Source: Aradus depressus (lineage: Eukaryota > Arthropoda > Insecta > Hemiptera > Aradidae). Taken from it: a stretch of DNA of 64,000 nt. The stretch is taken from assembly GCA_963662175.1 (NCBI GenBank), contig OY759225.1, forward strand, positions 4,599,107 to 4,663,106, written 5' to 3'. Below are positions 45,800 to 57,800 of this stretch, piece after piece. Under the pieces are notes generated by a model, which saw nothing but the letters and a program-made list of their open reading frames with translations, was not told the origin of the DNA and did no database searches. The position numbers and the translations under genes were made by a program. Each line of letters begins with the position of its first letter. The first letter of the stretch is position 1.

Positions 45800-46200
45800 A
45801 CAACATTGCTATATTAATGTTTTTTCAGGAAATATGAATAATCGGTGCCACAAGGTCAACTTATATTCTATATTTCTTCTTCGGCTATTTTAGTTAGGAC
45901 CAACAAGAATATATTTATCCTCTGTATTTCTGGTTGACTTACATAGTATCTGCATGAAGCCTCTCTACTGACATTGCTACATTAATACGTTTTTATGAGC
46001 TAAAGAGACTGTATCCAAATTTAACGTAAGTTTCTCCTCTCCTTATAAACCTTCGAAATCTTTATTTGGTGGTCTCTTAACTTCTGTTTTTGTCCTTGAG
46101 GGTGCTTCGATCTCAACAGTTATTGTTTTTTTGTGGGTCCTTGGATCTCTGAATTGAGGTACCGACACTCATAAGTTTCCGCTCTCTCTTTATATTTTCA
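45800..46200 (-). repeat. Reverse copy of the 62.2-62.9 kb dispersed element
   Basis: TTCTTCTTCGGCTATTTTAG, GAAGCCTCTCTACTGACATT and TTGGTGGTCTCTTAACTTCT are reverse complements of blocks at 62150-62900. Confidence 0.6.
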
Positions 46201-46214
46201 GTGTTTTTATTTTA

Positions 46215-46790
46215 TGGACTCTTAATTGTCCTCTGTTCACCAGAGGCACACTAGATCCCGTCCTTCAGACTTCATCCCCTCCCATCGCTTCTCTGCCTTC
46301 CATAAATCATTTCTTGTCCAGGCCTCCTCTCTCTACAACTCCCTGCCTCCCCCAATCCTCACTATTCCAATTCCTCCTCACTACACAATCCTCTCCCCTT
46401 TCATCTCTCCCCCTCTATTCTCTAATTCGTCAACCTCAATTATCTAATCATTTTAATTATTTACTTCCCATTTTTTAATCTTTTTTTTTTGTTATTCTCT
46501 ATTTTTATTATATTTCTTTTATCATATTTCCTAAATTATTCAATCACAACCAATATTATTCCTTTTTTGTTCATTTTACACATTTATATATTTTTATCAT
46601 GCATTTATTCATTTTTTATTTTATCTTGATTATTTTTATTTTTCTTCTCTCTCCTCCCACTTCTCTATCTACCCTCTACTGTCTAAAATTAATTTTATTT
46701 CAAACCTTGTCTGGGCATCCTCCCTTCTCTTTTATAATGAACCATCATAGTATTATGCTCTGTTGCTTTTTATTATCTATTTTATTTTTT
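46215..46790 (+). pseudogene. LINE ORF2 C-terminus and T-rich 3' UTR
   Basis: VHQRHTRSRPSDFIPSHRF, AFHKSFLVQASSLYNSLPPP, then a T-rich UTR with CAAACCTTGTCTGGGCATCC. Runs into the opposite-strand LINE at 46777. Confidence 0.65.
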
Positions 46791-47400
46791 TCTTAGTTCG
46801 CTTGAGCAGTCGTTGGGGAAGTATGGCAGAATGGAGGGTACGGACTAGAGGGTTATTGTGGAAACTAAGAGGGAAAAATAATTTTTTATAGTTAGCGTTG
46901 TCAAAAGGTACGTTAAGGTCAGTGTGAAGAGTTTTGTTGGAGACGTAGTAAGGAGCATTGACTATTTTACGAAGGATTTTGGATTGAAAGGATTGGATGC
47001 GCTGGAGATTGGAAGCCATGGCAGAACCCCAGAGTTCAAGTCCGTAAGACCACATAGGTTTGAGTACTGCGTTGTGTATAAGTCGTTTTGTTTTCAAAGT
47101 TAATTTGGATCTTTTGTCTAGTAGTCTCAGTAAAAGTTTATAATTTCTGTTCATTTCTTGTCTTTTCAGTCTCGTGTAAGAATTCCAAGTTAGTCGTTTG
47201 TCGAGTATGAGGCCTAGATAGCGGTCTTCGTGTTTTAAAGGGATGGGATTTATGTTAAGATACACTGGAGGGCTGAAGACGAAGTGAACTGACTTCCTGT
47301 CGTTCACCTTCACTCTCCACTTTTTGTACGAGGACTGAAGAGATATCAGGTGTTCTTGGAGGTGTCTAGATGATAGGACTGGGTCGGGATGAGGAGTTTG
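46777..47400 (-). pseudogene. Jockey-like LINE RT C-terminal region
   Basis: 46777-47313 encodes 178 codons: VHFVFSPPVYLNINPIPL, YLGLILDKRLTWNSYTRLKR, MWSYGLELWGSAMASNLQRI, LHTDLNVPF. Upstream, RT sequence DPVLSSRHLQEH is visible to about 47400. The palm motif YADD is missing here. Confidence 0.78.
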
Positions 47401-48470
47401 AACTCAAATCAATGTTTTCAACTTACTTACTTACACCAGTGTAGGTATGCAACATCAATTTTTATGCTATTTCAATGAGCCTGATCAATTGTCGAATTGA
47501 TATTTTGACAGATTTCAATGAAATAATGTCAAAAGATGTGACAGCGCCAATTGATAGGGATTATTCAGCAGCATAAAACCCAACGTTAAATTGAGTTTCC
47601 GAGGAATGTCTTATTGTCTTAATGAAAAGGAAAAAAATACATAGAAAACAAAAATATATATTTTTATTGCCACATTTTATGTTTCAAAATAAGACTTGAG
47701 AAATAATTCTTACAATATTTAATGAATATAATTTTTCTTGTTGTAATAAAGCAAGCACTATCAATTCAGCAATCCTTAGTCGATATATCTGTTAACTTCG
47801 ATATAGAAATAATGTGATGTATCATGATGAATAATAACTATTTGAATGCCCTTATCAAATTATGAACTAGAGAAACATAATTAACATAGAATAACAGAAA
47901 CGGAATCTTTACAAAAGGTTCAATTGATAACTAGCGTCTAATCATAGAAAAATACTGGAGGGTTATCTTGTGGTTATTGGTGTCTCTTTTTTTCATAGAA
48001 ATGTTTGTTTTTAGAAACTGAACTTCACTAAAAATCTAACTGGAGATCCATTTTTTTTTCCTTTCGGATAAATATTATCTAAATAATACTGTAATTTTTA
48101 TTCTTTAATAGAGTAAATGAAATCATTATGAAACAAAAAGGTTAAACAAAAATGTTATTCATTTTTCTCGTTTAGGTTTATAGTAACAGGGTAATAGTTT
48201 TAAATTTATGGTTTAGTCATTGTCAGTTATTTTAAATATTTATAGGATTAGTCGCTATTTATTTGATTAGTGAATAATCGATACATTATGTTTCAAATCG
48301 ATGATGTATTTTCTAATTCCATAAAATAACATGCTGGTGTTGTATTAGGCAGGTTATAATAATAATAATGGTGTTAAAAAATAATATTGCATGGGTAAAG
48401 GGACCTACCAACATATTATACTTATGTATTTTCTTTCAAATTGAGTGAAAATAAGATGAACAGGTGAAAT
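47400..48470. other. No gene recognised
   Basis: AT-rich. No frames or repeat borders seen up to the Tc1 element. A first exon of gene B could hide here, but I could not identify it. Confidence 0.4.
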
Positions 48471-48934
48471 AAAATACAGCCAGTAACAAAAATGTTCGGA
48501 CGGTTTGATTTTTCAATAAAAAATTATAATAATTAAATGCAAAAGTAATAAAAAATAATTTAAAAAAATAATTAAAGCCATTTTTCAATCAAGAATAAGA
48601 ATTCAAAAGTGGGTTAGGATAAAGAAAAAACAGCTTTGATTAGAACAAATAAATATTTTAATTTAATAAATTTTATAACAAGTAATGTAGGTAACAAAAA
48701 TTTTCGGACAAAAATGTAAACAACTATAAATAAATTCAATGTTTTTTTTACGATTTCACAAATTCAAAAACCATAATGTTAATTAATATTTGGTTGGGTA
48801 CCCTTTTTGTGTAATAACATCTTTCATTCGATTCGGCATTGATGATGAAACTAATTTTTTGGTGAAATTTGGAGATATTTTACCCCACTCTTCTAATAAC
48901 TTTTGTTTCAATTCGTTTTTTGAAGCAATGGGTG

Positions 48935-49381
48935 TTAATCGAATTTTCCTGTCGAGCTCACCCCATACGTGTTCAATTGGGTTGAGATCGGGCGATTGGG
49001 GGGGGGTTTCATAACTTTAGGGCAGTTATACAAAAGCCAAGTACGTACCAATTCACAGGTGTGTTTCAGATTGTTGTCTTGGTAAAAATGAAAAGTCCGT
49101 AAAATCCCAAGTTTTTCAGCACTCTTTTTCAAATTGCTCCTTAGTAATTCGGCATAAACTTTTCCAGTCATGGTGGTTTCAATGAAAACCAGTTCACCAA
49201 TTCCACTAGACGCCATACACCCCCACACCATCACTGAGCCACCCCCATGTTTTACTATTGGTTTTAAATTTTTTGGATTCAGCTCCTCATAACGCCTTCT
49301 CCAAATTTTGTCGCGACTGTCGGGACTAAATATATTAAACTTACATTCAAAAGTATTTGCTTGCAATAGAACAAACCGCAA
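48935..49381 (-). pseudogene. Tc1 transposase C-terminal part (copy 2)
   Basis: Same as 23715-24122, but the C-run is 9 bases instead of 8, so the wrong-frame tail after KPPP differs. Confidence 0.8.
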
Positions 49382-49965
49382 TAATAAAATATTCTTGTAT
49401 CTTGTAACTCTTCACAACATAAAAAGAAATCTCAGGTCATGTAATGTCAGAAAACTAGATTTTTGTGATATGACGTTGGAAGAGAGCGACAGCAGCGCTG
49501 ACCCTCGGCAGAAACCGTCCCTTCCCCCTACGCTATCCCCTCCACCTTCCCTCTAAAGAAACTAAGTACCCAATTTTTCTAATTTAAACGTTTTTTCTCC
49601 GATATTTCGACAAATAAATGTTTCCAGATCATGTCCGTTTACTTCCATGTAATATATGTATACATATACTATTACTTTACTTTTGTTTACTTCCCTATAC
49701 ATATAATATATGTATACATAATAATATGTACTAAAAATTTTGTAATCGTGTGAACATCAGAGATGAATTGCATGCGTGTGTTTATGTGAGAGCTCAAACG
49801 CTTTGACCTGACATCGTACAGGCTCATGACCATTGCTTAACATCCCATCCGAAGGACGGAGTGCTTAAGTTTATTTTACCTCGCAGATGAATGACATTAC
49901 TCCAAAAAATTTCTGAATGATTCTGGAACTCTTTTGCGAAGCTCAATCTTTTTTTTATATTTTTT

Positions 49966-50328
49966 TCACTCACAAACGGTTTTTGGTACTCTCCCATTAT
50001 ATCCTGCTTCTTTTAGAATTCTTCGAACATTTTGTGGGTGAACTTTCTTTCCCGTTTCTCTGTATACCTCGGCGACGATCTGAGGTGCACTCCTCGAGGG
50101 CTTGTTGTTAATTTTCTGGACAACGCTACACCTTTCTCGGTCGTTTAATACTCTTGGACGGCCAGAGGAAGATTTCAAATCTATCCGATGCTCGTGCTTA
50201 TACCTTCGAATTACATCGGCTACGGTGCTTTTACTTCGGCCTACCAAACCACCGATTTTGCGGACACTTAATCCTTTTTCATAATTAAAAATTATTATCT
50301 GTTGAACTTCAAAAGATGTTCGACCCAT
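49966..50328 (-). pseudogene. Tc1 transposase N-terminal part (copy 2)
   Basis: Differs from copy 1 at two residues (GGLVGRS for GGMVGRS, VVQKIN for VVRKIN). Same frameshift after GRVPK. Confidence 0.85.
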
Positions 50329-50504
50329 CTTGACAGCAGGAAATACAAATAACTACTGAATGCAGTAATAGAAGTATATAAACACATTTCATTTGTTCGG
50401 TATTAGCGGTTAATATGAAGATGGCTGATGTAGTGAGAAGTGATTATTTCGCAGGATGTCAAAAATAAGGTAGTCTGACCTCTCACAGATTTTTTATTTA
50501 AGTA

Positions 50505-50545
50505 AGCTAGCCGGCTTTCGACGTTTCCCTCATCATCAGGCAGTC
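50505..50545 (-). ncRNA. Hammerhead-like ribozyme, left arm
   Basis: CTGATGA (plus 50533-50539), stem II GAGG..CGTC with one mismatch, GAAA, palindromic GCCGGC, TA. Confidence 0.5.
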
Positions 50546-50683
50546 TACAAAAGAACCATCCTTAATATGTAATATGAATAGCAAATAAATAATTAAAAAC
50601 ACAATTTTTGATAAAACATACCTGATAAAAAATTTGAATAAACTAAATAATAAAAATAAATAAATAAAAATCTACAACAAACA

Positions 50684-51043
50684 TTAACAATTTAAAATAT
50701 CATGGATGGGGACAGACGAGTTATTCCTGTCCACCATCTGAGTCACAACTGGGAGAACGGTGTACGTGAGACTGGACAAACCTCCCATCCCCTCTCTAGA
50801 GTTGAGGAGGGGGGACTCTCTCTTCCTCCTTTCCAATTTGATTTCGATACTTTCCAATGTATCCATCTTTCTACCTTTTTGGACATGATGCAGTAATGAG
50901 ACTGAACCGGCCTCATGTCCTGTGTTCTGGAGGTGTTGGAAAAATTCAGAGTCGCCCCTCCTCAAATGCTCAGTCTCACGTACACCGTTCTCCCAGTTGT
51001 GACTCAGATGGTGGACAGGAATAACTCGTCTGTCCCCATCCAT
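50684..51043 (-). pseudogene. Penelope GIY-YIG C-terminal fragment
   Basis: The spacer part reads FFQHLQNTGHEAGSVSLLHH and GRKMDTLESIEIKLERRK, similar to the fragment at 37594-37884. The ends of this frame belong to the inverted arms. Confidence 0.58.
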
Positions 51044-51195
51044 GATATTTTAAATTGTTAATGTTTGTTGTAGATTTTTATTTATTTATTTTTATTATTT
51101 AGTTTATTCAAATTTTTTATCAGGTATGTTTTATCAAAAATTGTGTTTTTAATTATTTATTTGCTATTCATATTACATATTAAGGATGGTTCTTT

Positions 51196-51250
51196 TGTAG
51201 ACTGCCTGATGATGAGGGAAACCTCGAAAGCCGGCTAGCTTACTTAAATA
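51196..51250 (+). ncRNA. Hammerhead-like ribozyme, right arm (best match)
   Basis: CTGATGA (51206-51212), T, perfect stem II GAGG-GAAA-CCTC, GAAA (51226-51229), palindromic GCCGGC as minimal stem III, TA as the expected cleavage step, then GC and TAC pairing with GC and GTA before the core (stem I with an internal loop). Confidence 0.62.
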
Positions 51251-51733
51251 AAAAATCTGTGAGAGGTCAGACTACCTTATTTTTGACATCCTGCGAAGTA
51301 TTAGCGGTTGGTTGAGAAGGGATTAAAGATCATGATCAGAGTCGCATTTGTTTACAAAACAAACAACAGGTGTCCAGAAAATTTTGTTACGTGAATTTCT
51401 TGTCTTCAATTATTAATGCAAAAGTTCCTATTAGCTGTAAATGTTTAATTAATTGTTTTACGGCGTTTTGAAATGATTGATGATCTCGAAATTTAAAACT
51501 TTGCTTGAATTAAATATTTTGCCATATAACTATGTGTAACTGCAAAAGAAAAACAAAATTATAAATTGTCCGAAAATTTTTGTTACTGATTGTATATTAT
51601 TGCTATTGTATCAACTCTATTAATTATATAGAACTGAAAAATGTTGTATATTTAGCTTCTTACAGACGTTTTGTCTTGTTAAATTTCCAATAGAGATCGT
51701 TTTGAGTAGAGTCGTTCCTGGAGTAATTGGCAA

Positions 51734-51899
51734 CTACTTCATGAGAGATCGGGACCATGGTAGAAACAGTTTTGTATGGTAGACAGCCATTGCAGTACTT
51801 CCGCCACATTTGAGCCGTTTGTCTCCGGCACATTCCTGATCGCAAAGTTCATGTGAAATCTGCTGCCCGCTCTTTCCATTGCCACAATGACACTCCGAC
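51734..51899 (-). CDS. Gene A exon: second half of WSC 2 with C-terminal tail
   Basis: 166 nt, acceptor ..ATTGTAG. Encodes SECHCGNGKSG, LCDQECAGD, KCGGSTAMAVY and a 14-residue tail ending at TAG. Confidence 0.83.
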
Positions 51900-54800
51900 C
51901 TACAATCAGAATGTACAATATGAGAATACAATTAATGGTACTTAATTGGAATGAGCGAGTTCCTTTCTCACTCGATATTGCAGCAAATTTTGTGGTTTTA
52001 TAACTTGAGATAGACTGAAGTGATTTACGCATTTTAAAGCTATCAATCGGTTAAGATGGGTAAGTTTAATGTTTATGAAAATTTGATAAAAAATTTCAAT
52101 GCTCCCTCCCCCCAGTCGTAAGCCACTTGAGAAACCTAAAATTGGATAGCAAAAACGTAACCTCAAAAGTTCAGTTGATTTGTAAATAATAGATACTTAT
52201 ATTTCATATAGAGGGCGCCGGTAGCTCAGTGGTTTGCGTGCTTGGCTTCTGAGCTCAAGGTAGTGGGTTCGAAACCCGACCGAGGCCCTTAGTTTATTTT
52301 ATCTAGGAGGTAAAATAAATTTAAGCACGCCGTCCTTCGGATGGGACGTTAAGCGATGGTCCCGAGCCAGTACGATGTCAGGTACTCGTTAGAGACCCCT
52401 ACCCTATGTGAATAAAAATTTAGGGTGTGCAAAATTTAGGACTCATACAGTAGAGTCGGGCTCATGTCCACCAGAGTGACGAAAGAGCGCTCTGGTAGTA
52501 AGCGGTATGACCTCGTAGTTAAAGCCCGGGCATGAGTCATAAAACCTAATCTAACCTATATCTGAACCTCGGAGGTAAACTCAGTTTTTTTTTCCAAAAT
52601 CTGTTTTTTGCACCAAGTTGTACATCTGTTTGATCTCTATTTAGTGGTATACTGCATCATGTCCTATTTAATGTAATTACAAATTAACAGGTTGGTAAAC
52701 TGCACTAACCCTAATGTCAATTTGGGGAGAAACAGAACTAAGTCCACTTGATGCTTTTTACTTCTGAAACAACGCTAGATAAAAAAAAGCACTATGTGTA
52801 GTTAGTGATGTTTGCCTCTCAGGCTGTTTAATGAAGTGATGCGCAACTACATATTTGATTTAGTGTTGTTTTGCTAACGTTTACGTAAGTTAACTTACGT
52901 TTTTTCTTATCTTTTTGAGTTCTACTGAAAACTAAAACATTAAAAACCGTAAGTGAATAAACAATGAAGAGAACCAACATGGCGGAACACAAACTTTATG
53001 GCCGTTATTTGAATATGCAAGAGATCTGACTTCTATATTTTGGGATCGACTGGACTCCCCTAGCCTGAACTAAGCTGCATTTAGCATTGAGTTTCAACCC
53101 CTCACTCATACTCTCTCTCTCTATATATATATATATAGTTTAATCTTTTTTTTTTATATATTTTACCCAAATGTTGTCTACCCAGGATTGAACACCTAGA
53201 GAGGGATCTTTATTGTAACTCTATATATATATATATATACCGATAGCTCAAAGATAGCGTGCTTGCCTAATGTGCTCAAGATCGCGAGTTACAATAAAGA
53301 TCCCTCTCTAGGTGTTCAATCCTGGGTAGACAACATTTGGGTAAAATATATAAAAAAAAAAGATTAAACTAAAAATTTAAAAAACTCCCGACACAAAAAT
53401 AAACCTTTGAAAAAAATTGTTTTGGTTTTTTCATTTTCTTTTTTTACTGAAATTTTGGTGGAGAGAATTTTTTTTTTTTTTTGTGGGGGGGGGAGGGGAG
53501 GGGCTTGGCTTTATAAACATTTGAGCTCAAACTCCAAGTCTCTAGCTATAATAGAGGCCGAGATCCCTACACAGGCTCTGATAAAACCTGAACATCTTGG
53601 AAACGGCATACCCGATTTCCACCAAACATGGCTAAGAACCATCTCGCAAATACCAGCTTTTGAAACAAAAAAACAGCTTAATCGGTTCAGCCGTCTTGGA
53701 GCTACGATGCTACAGACAGACACTCACACAGACAACGGCTTCAAACTTATAACACCCCTCCTTTTGCGTCGTCTCCATTTTTCAAAACCTCTGTTTCTGT
53801 TGATCCTTCAGGTTAGATATAATGACACATGCCGGGCTTTTAACTATGAGGTCATATCGCCTACTACCAGAGCGCTCTTTCATCACACTGGTGGACATGA
53901 GCCCGATTTTACTATGGGGGCGCTAAATTTTTCCTACCTAGGTTTATTCACCTTGAGTAGGGGGCTTTAACGAGTACCTGACATCGCTTAACGCTCCATT
54001 CGAAGAACAACGTGCTCAAGGTTTTTTTTCACCTCAAACAACCTAAGGGCTTCGGTCGGGTTTCGAACTCGCGATCTTGAGTTTAATCCTTCTGTATAGT
54101 AATACTAATTATAATATAAAAAAAAATAAAAATATATTTTACCCATCCTGAACTCCTGCAAAGATGAACCCATGTCTGTAGCAGTATCCAACACAAAGTT
54201 CAGGAGTGAGGATCTTGTACATGATGGTCACATCGTTCTTGAGTACTCCGTCGTTATCCCGGCCTTCATAGCAGCCGTCGTAATCTCCAGCCACGTGATT
54301 CATAGCAATATCTGAACAAAATTTATTAATATTATTCGTTAACTAGCGCAGGTTATCCGGGACTCATCAAGCAAATATGTACTTCCCCATCACGAAATAA
54401 TCCGGTAAGTTTTTGCTCTCCCTCTAAAACAAATCGACCGTTTCGTGCTAAAAATTAATAGTTGATTGTAGGAATATTGAGGGTCAGTCAAAGATGGAAA
54501 AAAACACTATTCAGATGCCAACGTTTCGATATATTTTATATCATCATCAGGGCCTACAAACATGGGGGGAAATCAAGATTAGAATCAAAAATAAACAAAA
54601 ATTGTTTTTGTTGATAAACATTACTGAACGTTAAAAATACATTATAACAAGTTAAAAATTGAAACTGATTTACTATGAATACATTACTAAACATTAAAAT
54701 TAAATATGAATACATTACTAAACATAAACATTAATAATGGAAATAGACAAATAGGTGGAACATAATAAAGAGAAAACATTAAAATGACTTACTATGAATA

Positions 54801-57800
54801 AGCAGGGTTGGGGAGAAGACATGTACACTGGAGGGAGTCTTACATTGCAATGAAATGGTACAATAATACAGGGGTGCTAAAGGAAACAGGTACAGGGAGC
54901 TCGGAAAACCCCGTCATAACTGTCACATTACAGCAGAAATGTTGAAAGTAATATAAATATGTATTATTAAGGTTGTTGGTGTCTTTATACTCTAACACAT
55001 ATATATAGATAATTAATAAATAATAAAAAAATATATATATATAAAATAAAAAATAGATAATATACCTAGATATTGGAGACAGAACTATGGTGTCAGCTCT
55101 TGCTAAGTAAATTGGCATAACAATTACTTAGGTTATTAATATCTGTGCGGAAGTTGACTGTATCAAGTGTTTTAGCTATAAACACCATTTCCAATGTCAG
55201 TCTCTTATGATAATTGTGTTCTCTATGGAGTATTTTAGTGTTTATGTAGTCAAAATTATGTTTGTTCTGACTATGGTGTCGGGCTAGAGCGCTGCAGTTA
55301 TCAGCATCAGTTTTAGTTTTGCAATCATACGATGATTATCATATTTAATTTTAATGTTTAGTAATTATTCATAGTGTCAGTTTCAATTTTTAACTCGTTA
55401 TAATGTATTTTTAACGTTCAGTAATGTTTATCAACAATCAATTTTTGTTTATTTTTGATTCTAATCTTGATTTCCCCCCCATGTTTGTAGGCCCTGATGA
55501 TGATATAAAATATATCGAAACGTTGGCATTTGAATAGTCTTTTCTTCCATCTTTTTGAATCATCATACAAAAAAAACAAATTAAGAGTTAGTCAAGGTCC
55601 ACGCCGTAGATTTTCCGTGCAAACGTCGGGATAAAATTATTTTTCATTTTCTTTTCTATGCTGCCGTAGCTCTTGCATTTGCTCGGCACTAGACTTTTTA
55701 GGTTTTCGTTTTAGCTAATCAACATCTACATTAATAGTTGACTCACACAGACAGGGACTTTTGAATCATCATACAAAAAAACCAAATTAAGGGTTAGTCA
55801 AGGTCCACGCCGTAGATTTTCCGTGAAAACGTCAGGATAAATTCAAAACAATTGTTTCGTATTAATATGTAATTTAACTATCAATCTCTTTAATACTATG
55901 GTTATACAGTAGTATGGTTACAGAATAGATAAATCACAAGTTTATTGCGTGTAGCAAGGGTCTGTGGTAGCTAAAGTAACACAACGTACACCTCACACTG
56001 TATTGACTACGCCTTAATGTTTTTCGTTTTCTTCTCGATGCTGCCGTTGCTCTTGCATTTGCTCGGCACTAGACTTTTTAGATTTTTTAAATTCCTTTTG
56101 ATGCGAGCTTTCCTCTGATTTGCGTTTTCTATACTATAATTCCGCGCATATTTACGATTCATATGAGACGACATCTTTAATTTTTTTTTGCAATTTTCAA
56201 ATTAATACCGATTTTTACATATATTTCGACGAATATTTTTATTGTTTCACTTTGAGTCCTACTAGTGCTCCTCAAGCTCTTTACAATGACACCCGAATCA
56301 ACGTCCTATCTAAACGTGTTATCACGGTACACTAATTTCTAATTTTACACAACGCTAATTCGCAACTATCATCCGCCGACGCCCACACTAGCCCGATAAC
56401 GTCACAGGCAAAACAAACACATACAGACATGCTCTATCCATTGTGACCTCAACCGTTGTTATCGCATTATTAGTCTCGTAGTTATTATCGATTGAAATCT
56501 GACGGTATTTTGTAACACAAGAAAGTTTGACCGGCTGTCACTGTGCTTAACTAGCGAATAGACGTTTTCACGTCAATAATTTTACATCGGCAGATATTAG
56601 TTTTTTTTTTAGTTTTGAATTGAGCGGCCCTTCCTCTGATCCTCCTTCCCTTTGGCCGGTCGCAGAAAATTACTAGGTGTCGCCCTCATAGGGTCCTAGA
56701 TACTCATTTAAAATTTCTTGTCATGGGTAACTTAATCGGCCCACCATAACCTTACTTTAACCTTCCTCAACTCACGCCCCGTTTTTTATCTTGGTCACTC
56801 GCGCGTTTGATTTATTCAAACATTTAATAATTTATCATTTTGCTCATATTTTTTTTACTAAAACCTATTCAGGATATGTATTACTTATATTAACTGACAA
56901 ATTATAAAAAAAATTAAAACTTAGTAATTCAAAATGTATGTTATTTTTTTAGTTAGGAGGTAATTAAGGATAAGTATCGACCAACAAAACATCGATTAAT
57001 GGCATCGATTATTATTTTCTACTAATTAATTGATGGACTTATTAATTGTTGGTTAAATAATCGATTAAACGAACGCACAAACAAAAGTTAATATAATCAG
57101 TCAATCACAACTCACAAATGATTAGAAATTAGAATTAGAAGGTAGAACTATTAGAAGGTTACGTTTTACTTATCACCAGTTCACCACAGAGGCACTGTGT
57201 TGTATCGATAGTCGATACGATAGTCTCCTCCCACTTTTTAGGCGAGTTGTACTTCGGATGAATAATAATTAATTCATTTTTCTTTTTTTTCTCCTGTTTT
57301 TCGGATGAGTTATTTTTCTCGATTATTTCGATTAATCGGTTAATCGATACCCATCCCTAGAGGTAATCCACTAGAGGTACGCTTGAATACCAGTTATCGC
57401 ACGTTAGCTTTCTGTTTCCTCTTTCACGTATTTTATTATTATATTGTATTTTAAGTAATAAACATAACATTGTGAAGAATTAATATACATTGAAATGTAT
57501 CAAAATCAAAGATAAAAGGTACTTAGTGGTATGGAATGAAACATTAACCAAATAGGTCCAAGCAATTTTTAATATTCTTTACGTTTCGGCCTCTTATGGG
57601 CCATTATCATTGAAATGAACTGTCATTAATATATTAATATAACATTGTATTCCACAAATTGCAATCTAAACTATTTGTTTACACTTTAATTCTGGAAATT
57701 GTCATCATGTCAATTACTTATTATTTTAATTGTTTTTTATGTACATTCTTTATATTTATAAAACTCTCACCAGAAAGGATGGCTTTTAAAATTGATGAGA

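Larger units (their letters stand above)
50412..51297. mobile_element. Penelope-like foldback element 3 (inside Tc1)
   Basis: Inverted arms of about 330 bp (TTCGCAGGATGTCAAAAATA and its inverse) around a spacer with GIY-YIG remnants. Flanked by the 12-bp duplication GTATTAGCGGTT (50400-50411, 51298-51309). Copy 1 of Tc1 shows the empty site. Confidence 0.82.
48477..51592 (-). mobile_element. Tc1 element, copy 2 (3116 bp, with insertion)
   Basis: Same ends as copy 1 (start CAGCCAGTAAC), TA at 48475-48476 and 51593-51594. Interrupted by a foldback element at 50412-51297. Confidence 0.9.
54490..55553. mobile_element. Penelope-like foldback element 4
   Basis: Arms about 54490-54711 and 55336-55553 (AAAGATGGAAAAAAACACTA and its inverse), with a GIY-YIG tail in the spacer. 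The target duplication was not resolved. Confidence 0.75.

Noticed and set aside
40136..51734. One giant nine-domain WSC gene
   Set aside because: Separate signal-peptide exons for C and D, and last exons with stops and no usable phase 1 donor in A and C, argue for several genes.
53407..53970. 187-codon gene
   Set aside because: The frame starts in low-complexity poly-T/poly-G, crosses a repeat relic and ends inside a reversed SINE.
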